A DNA stretch of 52,856 nt. It comes from Enhygromyxa salina (GTDB lineage: Bacteria; Myxococcota_A; Polyangia; Nannocystales; Nannocystaceae). Of the stretch, positions 20,074-28,631 are shown in pieces. How positions within the stretch are numbered: position 1 is the first letter of the stretch; each line of letters starts with the position of its first letter. The stretch spans positions 1 to 52,856 of the forward strand of contig NZ_PVNK01000001.1 in assembly GCF_002994615.1 (NCBI RefSeq), in the 5' to 3' direction. Below the pieces are notes generated by a model, which saw nothing but the letters and a program-made list of their open reading frames with translations, did not search any database and was not told the DNA's origin. Made by a program: the position numbers and the translations under genes.

Positions 20074-20412
20074 TCACAACTCGTCGCGAGAGTCACCGCG
20101 CTCACGCCCGCCCGCCATGGGGCCCGTCACGAGCGCGGCGAGCTCGTCGCGCGAGCCGACGCCGAGCTTGCGATAGACAGCGTGAAGCTGGTTGGCCACG
20201 GTCTTGACCGAGGTTCTACGGAGCTCGGCGATCTCGGCGTTGCTGCGCCCTGCGAGCAGCGCGTGGACGACCGCGCGCTCGGACTCGCTGAGCACTCTCG
20301 GGAGCGAGGTTATCCCGGCCGACACGACGAGCGTGTCGCCGACCCGGGATACACGCAGGCGCGATTTCGCGCCACGTCGCCCCCGACGATCCTCTTCATT
20401 TGCGTCGGCCAT
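20074..20412 (-). CDS. Small LuxR-type helix-turn-helix regulator
   Basis: The protein is 112 residues from ATG 20412, chosen because AAGGAG ends 4 nt before it. The C-terminal part is a standard LuxR/GerE HTH: LSESERAVVHALLAGRSNAE, then TSVKTVANQLHAVYRKLGV. The N-terminal 40 residues are basic and contain no receiver or autoinducer domain, so it is a DNA-binding-only regulator or needs a partner. It is transcribed divergently from a second LuxR-type gene with only 31 nt between the start codons, so the two promoters must overlap the opposing genes or each other. Confidence 0.85.
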   Translation of the reverse strand: MADANEEDRRGRRGAKSRLRVSRVGDTLVVSAGITSLPRVLSESERAVVHALLAGRSNAEIAELRRTSVKTVANQLHAVYRKLGVGSRDELAALVTGPMAGGRERGDSRDEL

Positions 20413-20443
20413 CTGGCTCCTTGATAACACGATCGTGCCGGTC

Positions 20444-21463
20444 ATGACCCGCCCCGCCACGTCCAAGGTCGATCTCGTCGAGCTCGCATACGCGCTCGAC
20501 CGGCAGCCCCAACAGTGGCTGCACGATCTCGGCGCGACGCTGCGCGGCACCATCCCGGGGATCGTGAATTGCTACGCCTTCGAGGTCTCGCGCGTCGCCG
20601 GTCGGGTCACGCTTGGCGAGCACTGGGTCGAGGAGCCCCTGGTCGGCGAGCAGCTGCGCAAGACCTTCGCGGAGGCGTCGGACGAGCTCCTCGATCTGTT
20701 CAACGGCGCGCCGCTCCTGGCAAAGATGACGAGCGCGGTCCTGGCCGAGGCCGGGATCTCGATCTCGACCACGCCGCTGCCGGCCGCCTACGCGGCCATG
20801 GGTGTCGTCGACCAGTTCGCGGTCTCCGCGACCGACCCGTCTGGCCGCGGCGCCGTGCTCGGGATGTCCCTCGACAATCACGACGGCCCGAGCCCGGAGG
20901 ATCGCGTGATGCTGGCGCAGATCGGAGCCCACGTCGCCGCCGGGGCACGCCTGCGTCGGCGGCTCGGCGGTCGTCCCGCGATCGACGAGGCCGACGCGGT
21001 CCTGCGGCCAAGCGGCGAGCTCGAGCACCTCGACGACGCGACCGCCCCCAGCGAGCTCCTGCGCGAAGCGGTCGCGCGGGTCGAGCGAGCCCGGAGCCGC
21101 CGGGCCGACGAGCGCGAGGCCCTCGAGCTCTGGCAGGGGCTCGTCGCCGGGCAGTGGTCGCTGGTCGATCACTTCGAAGGCAGCGGGCGGCGCTACTACG
21201 TCGCGGTCTGCAACTCGACGCAGGCCGCCGCGAGCAGAGCTCTGACCCGGCGCGAGGCCGAGGTCGTCGCCTACCTCGCGAGCGGCACGAGCACCAAGGC
21301 CACCGCCTATGCCCTCGGGCTCGACATGGTGACGGTGCGCGGCTACCTGCGCTCGGCGATGGCGAAGCTCGGGGTCCGGACCCGGGCAGAGTTGATCGGG
21401 CTGCGGGCGATGCTGCTCCCGCCCGAGCTCGACCGTGGCGAGGCCGATGGCGAGCAGCCATAG
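20444..21463 (+). CDS. LuxR-family transcriptional regulator with unknown sensor domain
   Basis: The protein is 339 residues from ATG 20444 (GTG at 20435 is possible). The LuxR/GerE HTH is at about residues 267-325 (LTRREAEVVAYLASGTSTKA, VTVRGYLRSAMAKLGVRTRA). The N-terminal about 190 residues form a mixed alpha/beta region ending in a MLAQIGAHVAAGARLRRRL helix, similar in layout to GAF-like sensors seen before LuxR HTHs, but not confidently assigned. It lies 7 nt before a ferredoxin gene and upstream of a fatty-acyl-AMP ligase, so it may control them. It is divergent from a small LuxR protein. Confidence 0.85.
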   Translation: MTRPATSKVDLVELAYALDRQPQQWLHDLGATLRGTIPGIVNCYAFEVSRVAGRVTLGEHWVEEPLVGEQLRKTFAEASDELLDLFNGAPLLAKMTSAVLAEAGISISTTPLPAAYAAMGVVDQFAVSATDPSGRGAVLGMSLDNHDGPSPEDRVMLAQIGAHVAAGARLRRRLGGRPAIDEADAVLRPSGELEHLDDATAPSELLREAVARVERARSRRADEREALELWQGLVAGQWSLVDHFEGSGRRYYVAVCNSTQAAASRALTRREAEVVAYLASGTSTKATAYALGLDMVTVRGYLRSAMAKLGVRTRAELIGLRAMLLPPELDRGEADGEQP

Positions 21464-21470
21464 TGCGCCC

Positions 21471-21779
21471 ATGGTTGTCCGCGTCCGCTTCGGCCGTGAC
21501 TTCGGCGAGCTCTCGGTCCCGCTCGGCACGAGCTTGCTCGCTGCGGCCGCCCGCGCCCAGGCCCCGCTCGGCAACGCGTGTCGCGCCCGGGGCGTGTGCC
21601 GAGCCTGCGCGGTCCAGGTGGTCGAGGGGGCGGAGCTGCTCAACGCCCCGGGCGAGCTCGAGCGCGACATGGAGCTCGAGCCTGGCTGGCGCATGGCCTG
21701 CCAGACCCGCGTCCGCGCCCCCGGACGCCTGCACTTGTGGACGCCCCACTGGGGGGGATCACCGACCGCCGAGGACTGA
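21471..21779 (+). CDS. [2Fe-2S] ferredoxin
   Basis: The protein is 102 residues from ATG 21471 (an in-frame ATG at 21447 would overlap the previous gene). C-x5-C-x2-C (CRARGVCRAC, about residues 38-47) and a later Cys (MACQTRV, about 79) give the four ligands of a plant/adrenodoxin-type [2Fe-2S] cluster. It would pass electrons to an oxygenase, desaturase or reductase; none is encoded beside it. It follows the LuxR regulator by 7 nt and precedes the acyl-AMP ligase by 61 nt, suggesting one transcriptional unit. Confidence 0.88.
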   Translation: MVVRVRFGRDFGELSVPLGTSLLAAAARAQAPLGNACRARGVCRACAVQVVEGAELLNAPGELERDMELEPGWRMACQTRVRAPGRLHLWTPHWGGSPTAED

Positions 21780-21789
21780 TCACAAACGT

Positions 21790-21801
21790 GCACGATCGTG
21801 C
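21790..21801. promoter_or_regulatory. Perfect 12-bp palindrome upstream of the acyl-AMP ligase
   Basis: GCACGATCGTGC is a perfect 6+6 palindrome in the 61-nt gap between the ferredoxin and ligase genes, 5 nt before a TTGACC hexamer (21806-21811). It is a candidate operator for one of the LuxR-type proteins. No convincing -10 hexamer follows. Confidence 0.35.
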
Positions 21802-21840
21802 GCGCTTGACCTCGCATGCGCGCTGTCAAAACCTGCCACG

Positions 21841-23616
21841 ATGGAGATCAGCGAGACCGAAGGCCCCACCTCGCTCGTCGACGTGCTCCGTGCCCGCGCC
21901 CGCGCCCACGGTGAGCGCCCGCTCTACCAGCAGATCGTCGATCAGGCCGTCGTCGCAACGCTGAGCTACGCCGAGGCCGACCGCCGCGCCCGCGCGATCG
22001 CGGCGCGCCTGCGCGAGCACGCCGAGCCCGGCGACCGCGCCCTGCTCTTGTACCCCTTTGGGCTCGAGTACCCGGCCATGTTCCTCGCTTGCCTCTACGC
22101 CGGGCTGGTCGCGGTCCCGGCCTTTCCGCCCGACAAGCAGCGCGCGGTCAAGACCATGCCGCGGGTCTCGGCGATCATTCGTGACGCCGACGCGCGCCTG
22201 ATCCTGACCACGGCCGAGCTCGCGCCGACCGTCGAATTTGCCCGGGCCGAGGCCCGCGATCCCGAGGCCCTGAAGATCCTCGCAACCGACGAGCTCGAGA
22301 CCACCGAGGCGGACGCCCAGCGCTGGGCTCGACCGAGCGGGCTCGAAGATCTGATCGCCTTCTTGCAGTACACCTCGGGCTCGACGGGCACCCCGAGGGG
22401 CGTGATGATCGGCCACGACAACCTCCTGGCCCACCAGCGCCTCGCGCACGAGAAATTTGCCCAGCCCGAGGGCGCGCGGACCGTCAGCTGGCTGCCCTTC
22501 TACCACGACATGGGCCTGATCGGCTCGCTGCTGTACCCCCTCTACCACGGCGGCACGACCCTGCTGATGTCGCCGATCGCGTTCCTGCGCCGCCCGCTGT
22601 CGTGGCTCGAGACCATCTCGACCTTCGGCGCCCGGGTCAGCACCGGGCCCAACTTCGCCTACGACCTGTGCGTCGAGCGAGCGCGCGACGAGGACCTCGC
22701 CAAGCTCGATCTGTCGAGCTGGCGGCTCACGGTCTCGGGCGCCGAGCCCCTGCGCGCCGCGACCCTCGAGCGCTTCAACGCCCGCTTCGCCGCCTGCGGC
22801 TTTGCGCCCGAGACCTTCATGCCCTGCTTCGGCATGGCCGAGGCCACGCTGATGGTCAGCGGCTGGCCGCTCGAGCTCGCGCCCAAGACCGTGTGGTTCG
22901 ACAAGCGCGCGCTGTGGGCCGGCCGGGCCGAGCCCGTCGACGCTCAGGCCCTAGCCCCGAGCGAGCTCGAGCTGTGCGCGAGGCCCTTCGTCTCCTGCGG
23001 CACGCCGATGCGCGAGCACCAGATCGCGATCGTCGATCCGGACACCCGCCAGCGCCAGCAAGAGGGCCGCGAGGGCGAGATCTGGCTGCGCGGGCCCTCG
23101 GTCGGCCGCGGCTACTGGGGCGACGCTGACACGACCCGCGAGCGCTTCGCCGCGACGATCGTCGGCGAAGATCCCGCGATCCAGTGGTTCCGGACCGCCG
23201 ACACCGGCTTCGTGGTCGACGGCGAGCTGTTCGGCAGCGGGCGCCTCGCGGATCTCATCGTCGTCGACGGCCGCAGCCACCAGCCCCACGACATCGAGCG
23301 CAGCGTGGCCGAGGGTCCGGACGCGCTCGTGCGCGAGTGCGTGGCCTTCGTGACCGAGGCCGAGGCCGACGGCGACCGGCAGGTGTGCCTGGCCGCGACC
23401 GGGCGCCGGACCATGGCCGAAGCCAAGCGCGTCGCCCTGTGCGAGCAGATCTTCGCCCGGGTCCGCGACGAGCACGACATCGAGCTCGACCGGGTGATCC
23501 TGATCCCCCAGCGCAGCGTGGCCAAGACCACGAGCGGCAAGCTGCGGCGCTTTCGCTACCGCGACGCGCTGCGCGACGGCGAGCTCGACATCCTGTCCGA
23601 GCTGTCCCCTTCCTGA
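21841..23616 (+). CDS. Fatty-acyl-AMP ligase (FAAL-type, AMP-dependent synthetase family)
   Basis: The protein is 591 residues from ATG 21841. Adenylating core motifs occur in order: P-loop YTSGSTGTPRGV (about 177-188), SWLPFYHDMGLIG typical of FAAL enzymes, the FGMAEATL motif (about 330), and FRTADTGF with GRLADLIVVDGRSHQPHDIE (about 450-482). The C-terminal catalytic Lys motif SVAKTTSGKLRRF is at about 560-570. FAALs activate fatty acids as acyl-AMP and hand them to acyl carrier proteins or PKS/NRPS modules rather than to CoA. No carrier protein or PKS gene is in the window, so the acceptor is unknown. It is convergent with the MscS gene. Confidence 0.9.
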   Translation: MEISETEGPTSLVDVLRARARAHGERPLYQQIVDQAVVATLSYAEADRRARAIAARLREHAEPGDRALLLYPFGLEYPAMFLACLYAGLVAVPAFPPDKQRAVKTMPRVSAIIRDADARLILTTAELAPTVEFARAEARDPEALKILATDELETTEADAQRWARPSGLEDLIAFLQYTSGSTGTPRGVMIGHDNLLAHQRLAHEKFAQPEGARTVSWLPFYHDMGLIGSLLYPLYHGGTTLLMSPIAFLRRPLSWLETISTFGARVSTGPNFAYDLCVERARDEDLAKLDLSSWRLTVSGAEPLRAATLERFNARFAACGFAPETFMPCFGMAEATLMVSGWPLELAPKTVWFDKRALWAGRAEPVDAQALAPSELELCARPFVSCGTPMREHQIAIVDPDTRQRQQEGREGEIWLRGPSVGRGYWGDADTTRERFAATIVGEDPAIQWFRTADTGFVVDGELFGSGRLADLIVVDGRSHQPHDIERSVAEGPDALVRECVAFVTEAEADGDRQVCLAATGRRTMAEAKRVALCEQIFARVRDEHDIELDRVILIPQRSVAKTTSGKLRRFRYRDALRDGELDILSELSPS

Positions 23617-23642
23617 CCCGAGTCGGTCGCGCGCTCGACCGC

Positions 23643-24635
23643 TCAGCTCGGGGGCGCCGCGGACCCGGGCTTGCGGACCAGGGGATCGAGCTGACGGTGG
23701 AGCACGGCCGGCGGCATGATCGAGTGCTCGCGGAACGCCCCGAGCACGCGCAGGTTGACGTCGGTCTCGAACGCTTTTTCGTACTTGGTGTCGAGCACGT
23801 AGCTCTTGAGCCGGAGGCGCACGGCCACGTAGCTGTCGGCGATGACCTGGCTGACGAGGACCACGACCGGCTTGGGCAGGTAGACGTAGCGGCTCGTGAC
23901 CGCGGCCTCGTTGACGATGCTGCGCGCCCGCCCGACGTCCTGATCCACGCCGATGTGGAAGTCCATGACCACCTGCATGTCGAGGGCGCCGTAGTTGCCG
24001 TTGGAGGTGATGTCGTTGATGAACTTGTTGTTGGGGATCGTGACGGTGTTGTCGTCGAGGGTCTGGACCCGGACCGAGCGCAGGCCGATCGCGGTGACGT
24101 CGCCGTACTGCCCGCCGAAGCTGATGCGGTCGCCGACCTGAAACGGACGGTCGACCATGATCATGATCCCGGCGATGAACGAGGCCACGACGTCCTTGAC
24201 CGCGAAGCCGACCGAGACCGCGACCGTGCCGCCGATGATCGCGAGCACGCCGGCGTCGAGGCGGAAGCTCAGGAGCACGACGGCCGCGCCCGTCCCCACG
24301 TAGACGATAAACTGGAAGATCGTCGCGATCTTCTGGAGCAGCAGCCGGCGGTTGGCGAACTGCCGGCTGAGCCGCTCGACCAGGTCGCGGACGAAGCGGA
24401 TCGCCATCCACGCGCCCAGGATCACGACGATCGAGGTCAAGACCCCGCTCCACCGGATCATCGACGCGAACTGGCCCATGACGGCGGCGTCGGGGGTCCC
24501 GAGGGCCTCCTCGGGGTTGGCGAAGGCCAGGCCCGGGCGCAACACACCGACCACCAGCGCGGCGAGCCCAGCCAGGCCCGTCTTGCGAGCCCTACAAAAA
24601 GTGGCGGTCGTGCTGCGCATCTCGAGAGTCTCCAT
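23643..24635 (-). CDS. MscS-family mechanosensitive channel
   Basis: The protein is 330 residues from ATG 24635, chosen because GAGG lies 6 nt before it. After a signal-like or first hydrophobic segment ending GLAFA come two membrane helices and the pore helix AVSVGFAVKDVVASFIAGI, followed by the beta domain RPFQVGDRISFGGQYGDVTAIGLRS and the TIPNNKFINDITSN box characteristic of MscS. A C-terminal alpha/beta domain ends with a short Pro-rich tail. MscS channels release solutes during hypo-osmotic shock. It lies 11 nt downstream of a giant membrane ATPase gene on the same strand, so the two are co-transcribed and probably act together. Confidence 0.92.
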   Translation of the reverse strand: METLEMRSTTATFCRARKTGLAGLAALVVGVLRPGLAFANPEEALGTPDAAVMGQFASMIRWSGVLTSIVVILGAWMAIRFVRDLVERLSRQFANRRLLLQKIATIFQFIVYVGTGAAVVLLSFRLDAGVLAIIGGTVAVSVGFAVKDVVASFIAGIMIMVDRPFQVGDRISFGGQYGDVTAIGLRSVRVQTLDDNTVTIPNNKFINDITSNGNYGALDMQVVMDFHIGVDQDVGRARSIVNEAAVTSRYVYLPKPVVVLVSQVIADSYVAVRLRLKSYVLDTKYEKAFETDVNLRVLGAFREHSIMPPAVLHRQLDPLVRKPGSAAPPS

Positions 24636-24646
24636 CAGCATCCTCG

Positions 24647-27600
24647 CTAAATCCCCAGCAAGTGCTGGCGCCGGAGCATGTCGGTGATCGCTCGGTACCA
24701 GTGCCAGGTCACGCGGTAGCGGTCGGCCTGAACCCCGACCCGGTCGACCCAGCCCCGCGCGAGCGCGAAGCGCAGGGCGTCGGCGACGTCCGCGGGCGGC
24801 AGCTGGGTGCACGCGACCAGATCCGAGGGCGACGCGACCCCGAGCTGCACGACCCCGCGCAACACGAAGTGCAGGGTCGGGCCGACCTCGTCGAGGTCCG
24901 CCGCCGCGGGCTCTTGAAACAGCCGGACCATGGTCTTCTCCGCGCCTTCGGCCGAGGGCACGACAAACAGTGACTTGCGCCAAAAGTGGAGGGCGACGGC
25001 CGGGTTGCCCTTCGCGTGGTCCCACAAGATCCGATAAAAGCCCATCTCCGCCCGCTGCTGCTCGCTGACCTGGAGCCCGACCTCGAGGCTGTCGCCGACC
25101 GTCGCAACGTCGAACTGCCGCGGGATCACGATCTCATCGAAGTTGGGGGTGATCTGGGCGGCGGCGCTGCGCTCGCGGATCAGCTCACCGATCTGTTGCT
25201 CGTTCCAACGCGGCAGCGTCACGACCTGATCGAAGAACACCCGGTCACCGCGGGCCCGCGACACGTACTGCCACGCCGCGGTGCCAATGCTCGCTATCCA
25301 CGAGGCGTCGCCGCTGACCTCGCGGGCGAAGTCGGCGAAGCGATCGAGGCCCTCGAGCCCGCCGATCGCGGGTCGCACGAGGCGGTGGGCGTCGTCGATC
25401 AGGAACACCAGCGGGGTCTGCTTCGACAGCGCGGTGACGATGTCGTCGGGCGGCGTGCTCCGCGGCAGCCCGACCGACTCCGCGATCGCGCGCTGGAGCT
25501 GGCGGAAGCCGCCGGGCGGGCACTGGATCTGGCGTACGGTCAGCCGACCAAACTCTTCGTGACGCTCGCCCGACGCGGCGCTCGCCTTCTCGGCCTCGTG
25601 ACCGTCGTGCTCGTAGTTCTCGGCCTCGGCCTCGAGCGCGCGCGCGAGCCGACACAAGAAGGTGGTCTTGCCCGATCCGCGCTCGCCGATGACCGCGCTG
25701 AGCGTGCCGCGGTGGCGGACCTTGAGGGTGATGATCTCGTCGAGCTTGTCGGCTGCGATCGCCGCCATCGCGGGGCTGAGTGACTCGACGTCGGGGATCA
25801 TCCCCGGGTCGAACTTGGCGTAGTCGTCGGCGTGCAGCGGGACCACGGGCTGCTCGTCCTCGCGCCGCGCGTTGGCCTGGCGCGCGACCTCGCGCCGAAA
25901 CATCCACGCGAGCAGCCGCCGCGTGGTCTCGAGCGCCGTGGCCCGCCGCAGCAGCCAGCGGGCGAGGCCACGGACGAACAGGTAGCCGCCGGCGATCGCC
26001 GCCGCCGGGAAGCTCGCCCAGCCCTCGGTGTTGGCCCGGATCCAGCGGACCAGGGCGTTGTCGGGGATCTCCGGGTCGTCCTGGATCCGGCGAAACGCGT
26101 GCTCGCGCCACCACCGGATCAGGACGAGCAAGATCGGGATCGCGGCGAGCCACACGAGGCTGCGCACCCACTTGTGGATCCCGCCTTGGCCGACGGTCTC
26201 CTCGGTCAGCGACAAGACGAGCCCGGTGAGCACGACGGCCAGCCCGACCAGCCGCAGCGAGCGAATCCGCAGCTGCGCGGTCGCGGTCGTGCCCCGGCCG
26301 TGGACCAGGCTCTCGTGGGCCGCGACCGCGTCGACGAGCAGGATCACCGTCGAGCCGACCAGCAGCCACAGGATCACGAGCCAGACGATCTCGAGCTCGA
26401 GGACGTCCGCGTCGGCCAGGACCACGCGGAACACCACGCCGAGCATCAAGAGCAGCTCGACGGGCCGACGGATGCGCTCGACGTACCAGACGCTCAGCGC
26501 GATCAGAGAATTGATCCGGCGATCGCCACGCTCGCGGCTGAGGAAGCCGTCTCGAATGCGCGCGAGGGTCGCCTCGGCCCGCTTGCGCCAGTAGCGAAAC
26601 AGCAGGAGCAAGAACGCGAGCTTGAGGGTCGCGAAGACGAGCGGCAGCGGCGAGCTCTCGAGTCGCTCGATCAGGCCCCGACCGATGCGCGGCAGCGCCA
26701 ACACGCGGTAGCGCAGCTCGAGCCCGATCTGATCGATCTCGCGCTTGACCTGCTCGACCCCGTCGGAGCCGAACCCGGTCATGCGCTTGCGCAGCTCGTC
26801 GCTCGACAGGTCGAGGAGCGTGAGCCGGGCGCGGTTGAGCATCACGATGTCGTCGCGGCCGCTGTCGGCCGCCGCCCACACGACCTCGCGCTCGAGCTCG
26901 CGCAGGGTCGCCTCCGACTGCTCGAGCTCGGTCCGCAGCGCGCTGAGATCGCTGCGATCGACGTCCTGCGGGAGCCCGGCGAGGGGCTCTCCGACCGGCT
27001 CGACCCCGGTCTCGTTGGCCGCGATCGTCGTGAGCGTCTCGCGCAGACCGTCGCGCGCATGGGCGAGGGCCGCGCGGAGATCCGTGTACATCCCGTCGGC
27101 CTCGCCCTCGCGCGCGGAGCTGGGCAGCGCAGCGGCCAGCTCCGCGACCTTGCGGTCCCACTCCAGCGCGATCTCGTGGGCCGCGAGCGTGTCCTTTTTG
27201 CGCCTGGCGACCTCGACCTCGTAGAGCGCGTGGGCCTCTTTGACGCCGAGCAGCCGCGCGCGCTCCTCCGCGATTCGGCGCAGGGCCTCGGACCGCGCCT
27301 GGACGGCCGCGGCCTCGGCCTGCTCGCGCTCCCGCTTGGCCATCGCCGCCTTGTCCTCGGCCTCGGTCAGCTCCTCCTCGACCTGGGTGACGATCTCGGC
27401 GTCGGCCTCGAGCTGCTCGGCGGCGGCGGCGAGGGTCTTGGCCTCGCGCTGGCGCTCGGCGTGGCGCTCGAGCACGGCCTCGCGCTCGTCGCCGCTGAGG
27501 GCCAAGAAGCGCAGGCGCTGGGTGTCGAGCGCGGCCTCGGCGGCGGCCAGCTCGGCCACGAGCTCGGCGTCGAGCCCCTCGGGCCCGGGCGCTTGCCCCT

Positions 27601-28543
27601 CGGCCGCCGGCTGCGCCTCGGCTTCGGTCTCGCTTGGCTCCACTTGCGGTCCCGACTCCCCGCCGGAGGGGATCTCGTCGGGGCCGGCCTCGCTCGGCTC
27701 GGGGGCCGCGTCCCCCGCGAGCGCCCGCGCGAGCCGTGCGTCGGCGACGAACCCGTCGACCGCGCTCAAGTCCACGCGCAGCAGGGGCGCCGGATCAACG
27801 GAGACGTCGAGCTCGCCCGCGATCAACTCCGAGAGCTGCCGCGCCTCCGCGCTGAGCTGTTCGAGTCGCGCGCGGGCGCGGGCGTCGGCCTCGCGCTGGC
27901 TCGCGATCTTCGCCTTGCGCTCGCGATGCTCGGCGAGGACCTGCTCGCGCCGCTCGGCCGGCAAGGTCAGGAAGGTCCAGTAGGCCAGCGCGAGCTCGGA
28001 CCTCGCCCGGGTCAGGGGATCGGCCTCGGGCCCGGCGACGGCGGGCGGAGGCGGCAGCTCGACGTCCTCAGCGTCCTCGAGCTGGCGCTTGGCCTTGTTG
28101 GCCTTGTTGGCCTTGCGCGCGGCGGCCTCGGCTTGCTGCTTGGCCCGCTCGAGCGTGGCCACCCGCGTGGCGTGGATCGACGCGAGCAGGCCGCGGAGCT
28201 CATCGCCCCCGGATCCGAGCTCGGCGTCGACCAGGCTGACCGTGAACAGCTCCGCCACGTCGACCCCTGGATCGAGCTCGCCGGCGATCAAGTCGGTGAT
28301 CTGCTGGGCCCGCTCGCTAATTCGCGCGACCGCGCGCTCGTCAAGCTCCTCGCCCTCCGGGCTCGACGCCGGCGGCTGCCTCTGTGCGCTGGTCCCGGAC
28401 TCCCCTTCGGCCTCGCGCTCGGGCGGCGCGGCGCTGCCGGTCGCGGCCCACGAGCAGATCAGCGCCCAGGCCAGCAGCGTCAGCATCCAGCCGCGACCAC
28501 TAAACCTCGACGGTCGGGGTTGGACAGTCGGTCGTTGACCCAT
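24647..28543 (-). CDS. Membrane protein with periplasmic coiled coil and cytoplasmic AAA-type ATPase plus winged helix
   Basis: The protein is 1298 residues from ATG 28543. A signal peptide (ALICSWAATGSAA) is followed by about 570 residues of charged coiled coil that recall the periplasmic region of MscK-type channels. About seven hydrophobic helices lie between about 631 and 865 (LPLVFATLKLAFLLLLFRYW, WLVILWLLVGSTVILLVDAV, FPAAAIAGGYLFVRG). Then comes a cytoplasmic ATPase domain with Walker A GERGSGKTTF (about 951) and Walker B LVFLIDDAHR (about 1043), of the AAA_22/ORC-like type. The last about 85 residues look like a winged helix (PSDLVACTQLPPADVADALR, WVDRVGV). It probably senses or gates in the envelope with the downstream MscS channel. 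It is divergent from tamB with 88 nt between starts. Function is unknown. Confidence 0.85.
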   Translation of the reverse strand: MGQRPTVQPRPSRFSGRGWMLTLLAWALICSWAATGSAAPPEREAEGESGTSAQRQPPASSPEGEELDERAVARISERAQQITDLIAGELDPGVDVAELFTVSLVDAELGSGGDELRGLLASIHATRVATLERAKQQAEAAARKANKANKAKRQLEDAEDVELPPPPAVAGPEADPLTRARSELALAYWTFLTLPAERREQVLAEHRERKAKIASQREADARARARLEQLSAEARQLSELIAGELDVSVDPAPLLRVDLSAVDGFVADARLARALAGDAAPEPSEAGPDEIPSGGESGPQVEPSETEAEAQPAAEGQAPGPEGLDAELVAELAAAEAALDTQRLRFLALSGDEREAVLERHAERQREAKTLAAAAEQLEADAEIVTQVEEELTEAEDKAAMAKREREQAEAAAVQARSEALRRIAEERARLLGVKEAHALYEVEVARRKKDTLAAHEIALEWDRKVAELAAALPSSAREGEADGMYTDLRAALAHARDGLRETLTTIAANETGVEPVGEPLAGLPQDVDRSDLSALRTELEQSEATLRELEREVVWAAADSGRDDIVMLNRARLTLLDLSSDELRKRMTGFGSDGVEQVKREIDQIGLELRYRVLALPRIGRGLIERLESSPLPLVFATLKLAFLLLLFRYWRKRAEATLARIRDGFLSRERGDRRINSLIALSVWYVERIRRPVELLLMLGVVFRVVLADADVLELEIVWLVILWLLVGSTVILLVDAVAAHESLVHGRGTTATAQLRIRSLRLVGLAVVLTGLVLSLTEETVGQGGIHKWVRSLVWLAAIPILLVLIRWWREHAFRRIQDDPEIPDNALVRWIRANTEGWASFPAAAIAGGYLFVRGLARWLLRRATALETTRRLLAWMFRREVARQANARREDEQPVVPLHADDYAKFDPGMIPDVESLSPAMAAIAADKLDEIITLKVRHRGTLSAVIGERGSGKTTFLCRLARALEAEAENYEHDGHEAEKASAASGERHEEFGRLTVRQIQCPPGGFRQLQRAIAESVGLPRSTPPDDIVTALSKQTPLVFLIDDAHRLVRPAIGGLEGLDRFADFAREVSGDASWIASIGTAAWQYVSRARGDRVFFDQVVTLPRWNEQQIGELIRERSAAAQITPNFDEIVIPRQFDVATVGDSLEVGLQVSEQQRAEMGFYRILWDHAKGNPAVALHFWRKSLFVVPSAEGAEKTMVRLFQEPAAADLDEVGPTLHFVLRGVVQLGVASPSDLVACTQLPPADVADALRFALARGWVDRVGVQADRYRVTWHWYRAITDMLRRQHLLGI

Positions 28544-28631
28544 GCGCGGGCATTGTATGGCACCGGTCCCAGGCCGATACCAGCGGGGCTCGTAGGATTC
28601 CGCCGAGCTGCTAGTCTCAGCCCCGGCACCC
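28544..28631. promoter_or_regulatory. Divergent promoter region between membrane ATPase and tamB-like genes
   Basis: These 88 nt separate the two start codons. On the minus strand TACAAT stands 9 nt before ATG 28543, a good -10 hexamer very near the start, but no matching -35 is clear. Nothing convincing is visible on the plus strand. Confidence 0.35.

Noticed and set aside
21841..23616. Part of a polyketide or nonribosomal peptide cluster
   Set aside because: No PKS, NRPS or carrier protein gene lies in the window; the FAAL is an orphan.
24647..28543. Defence-type STAND or KAP ATPase
   Set aside because: The membrane layout resembles KAP NTPases loosely, but there is no effector domain or defence neighbourhood, and the MscS partner points to envelope function.
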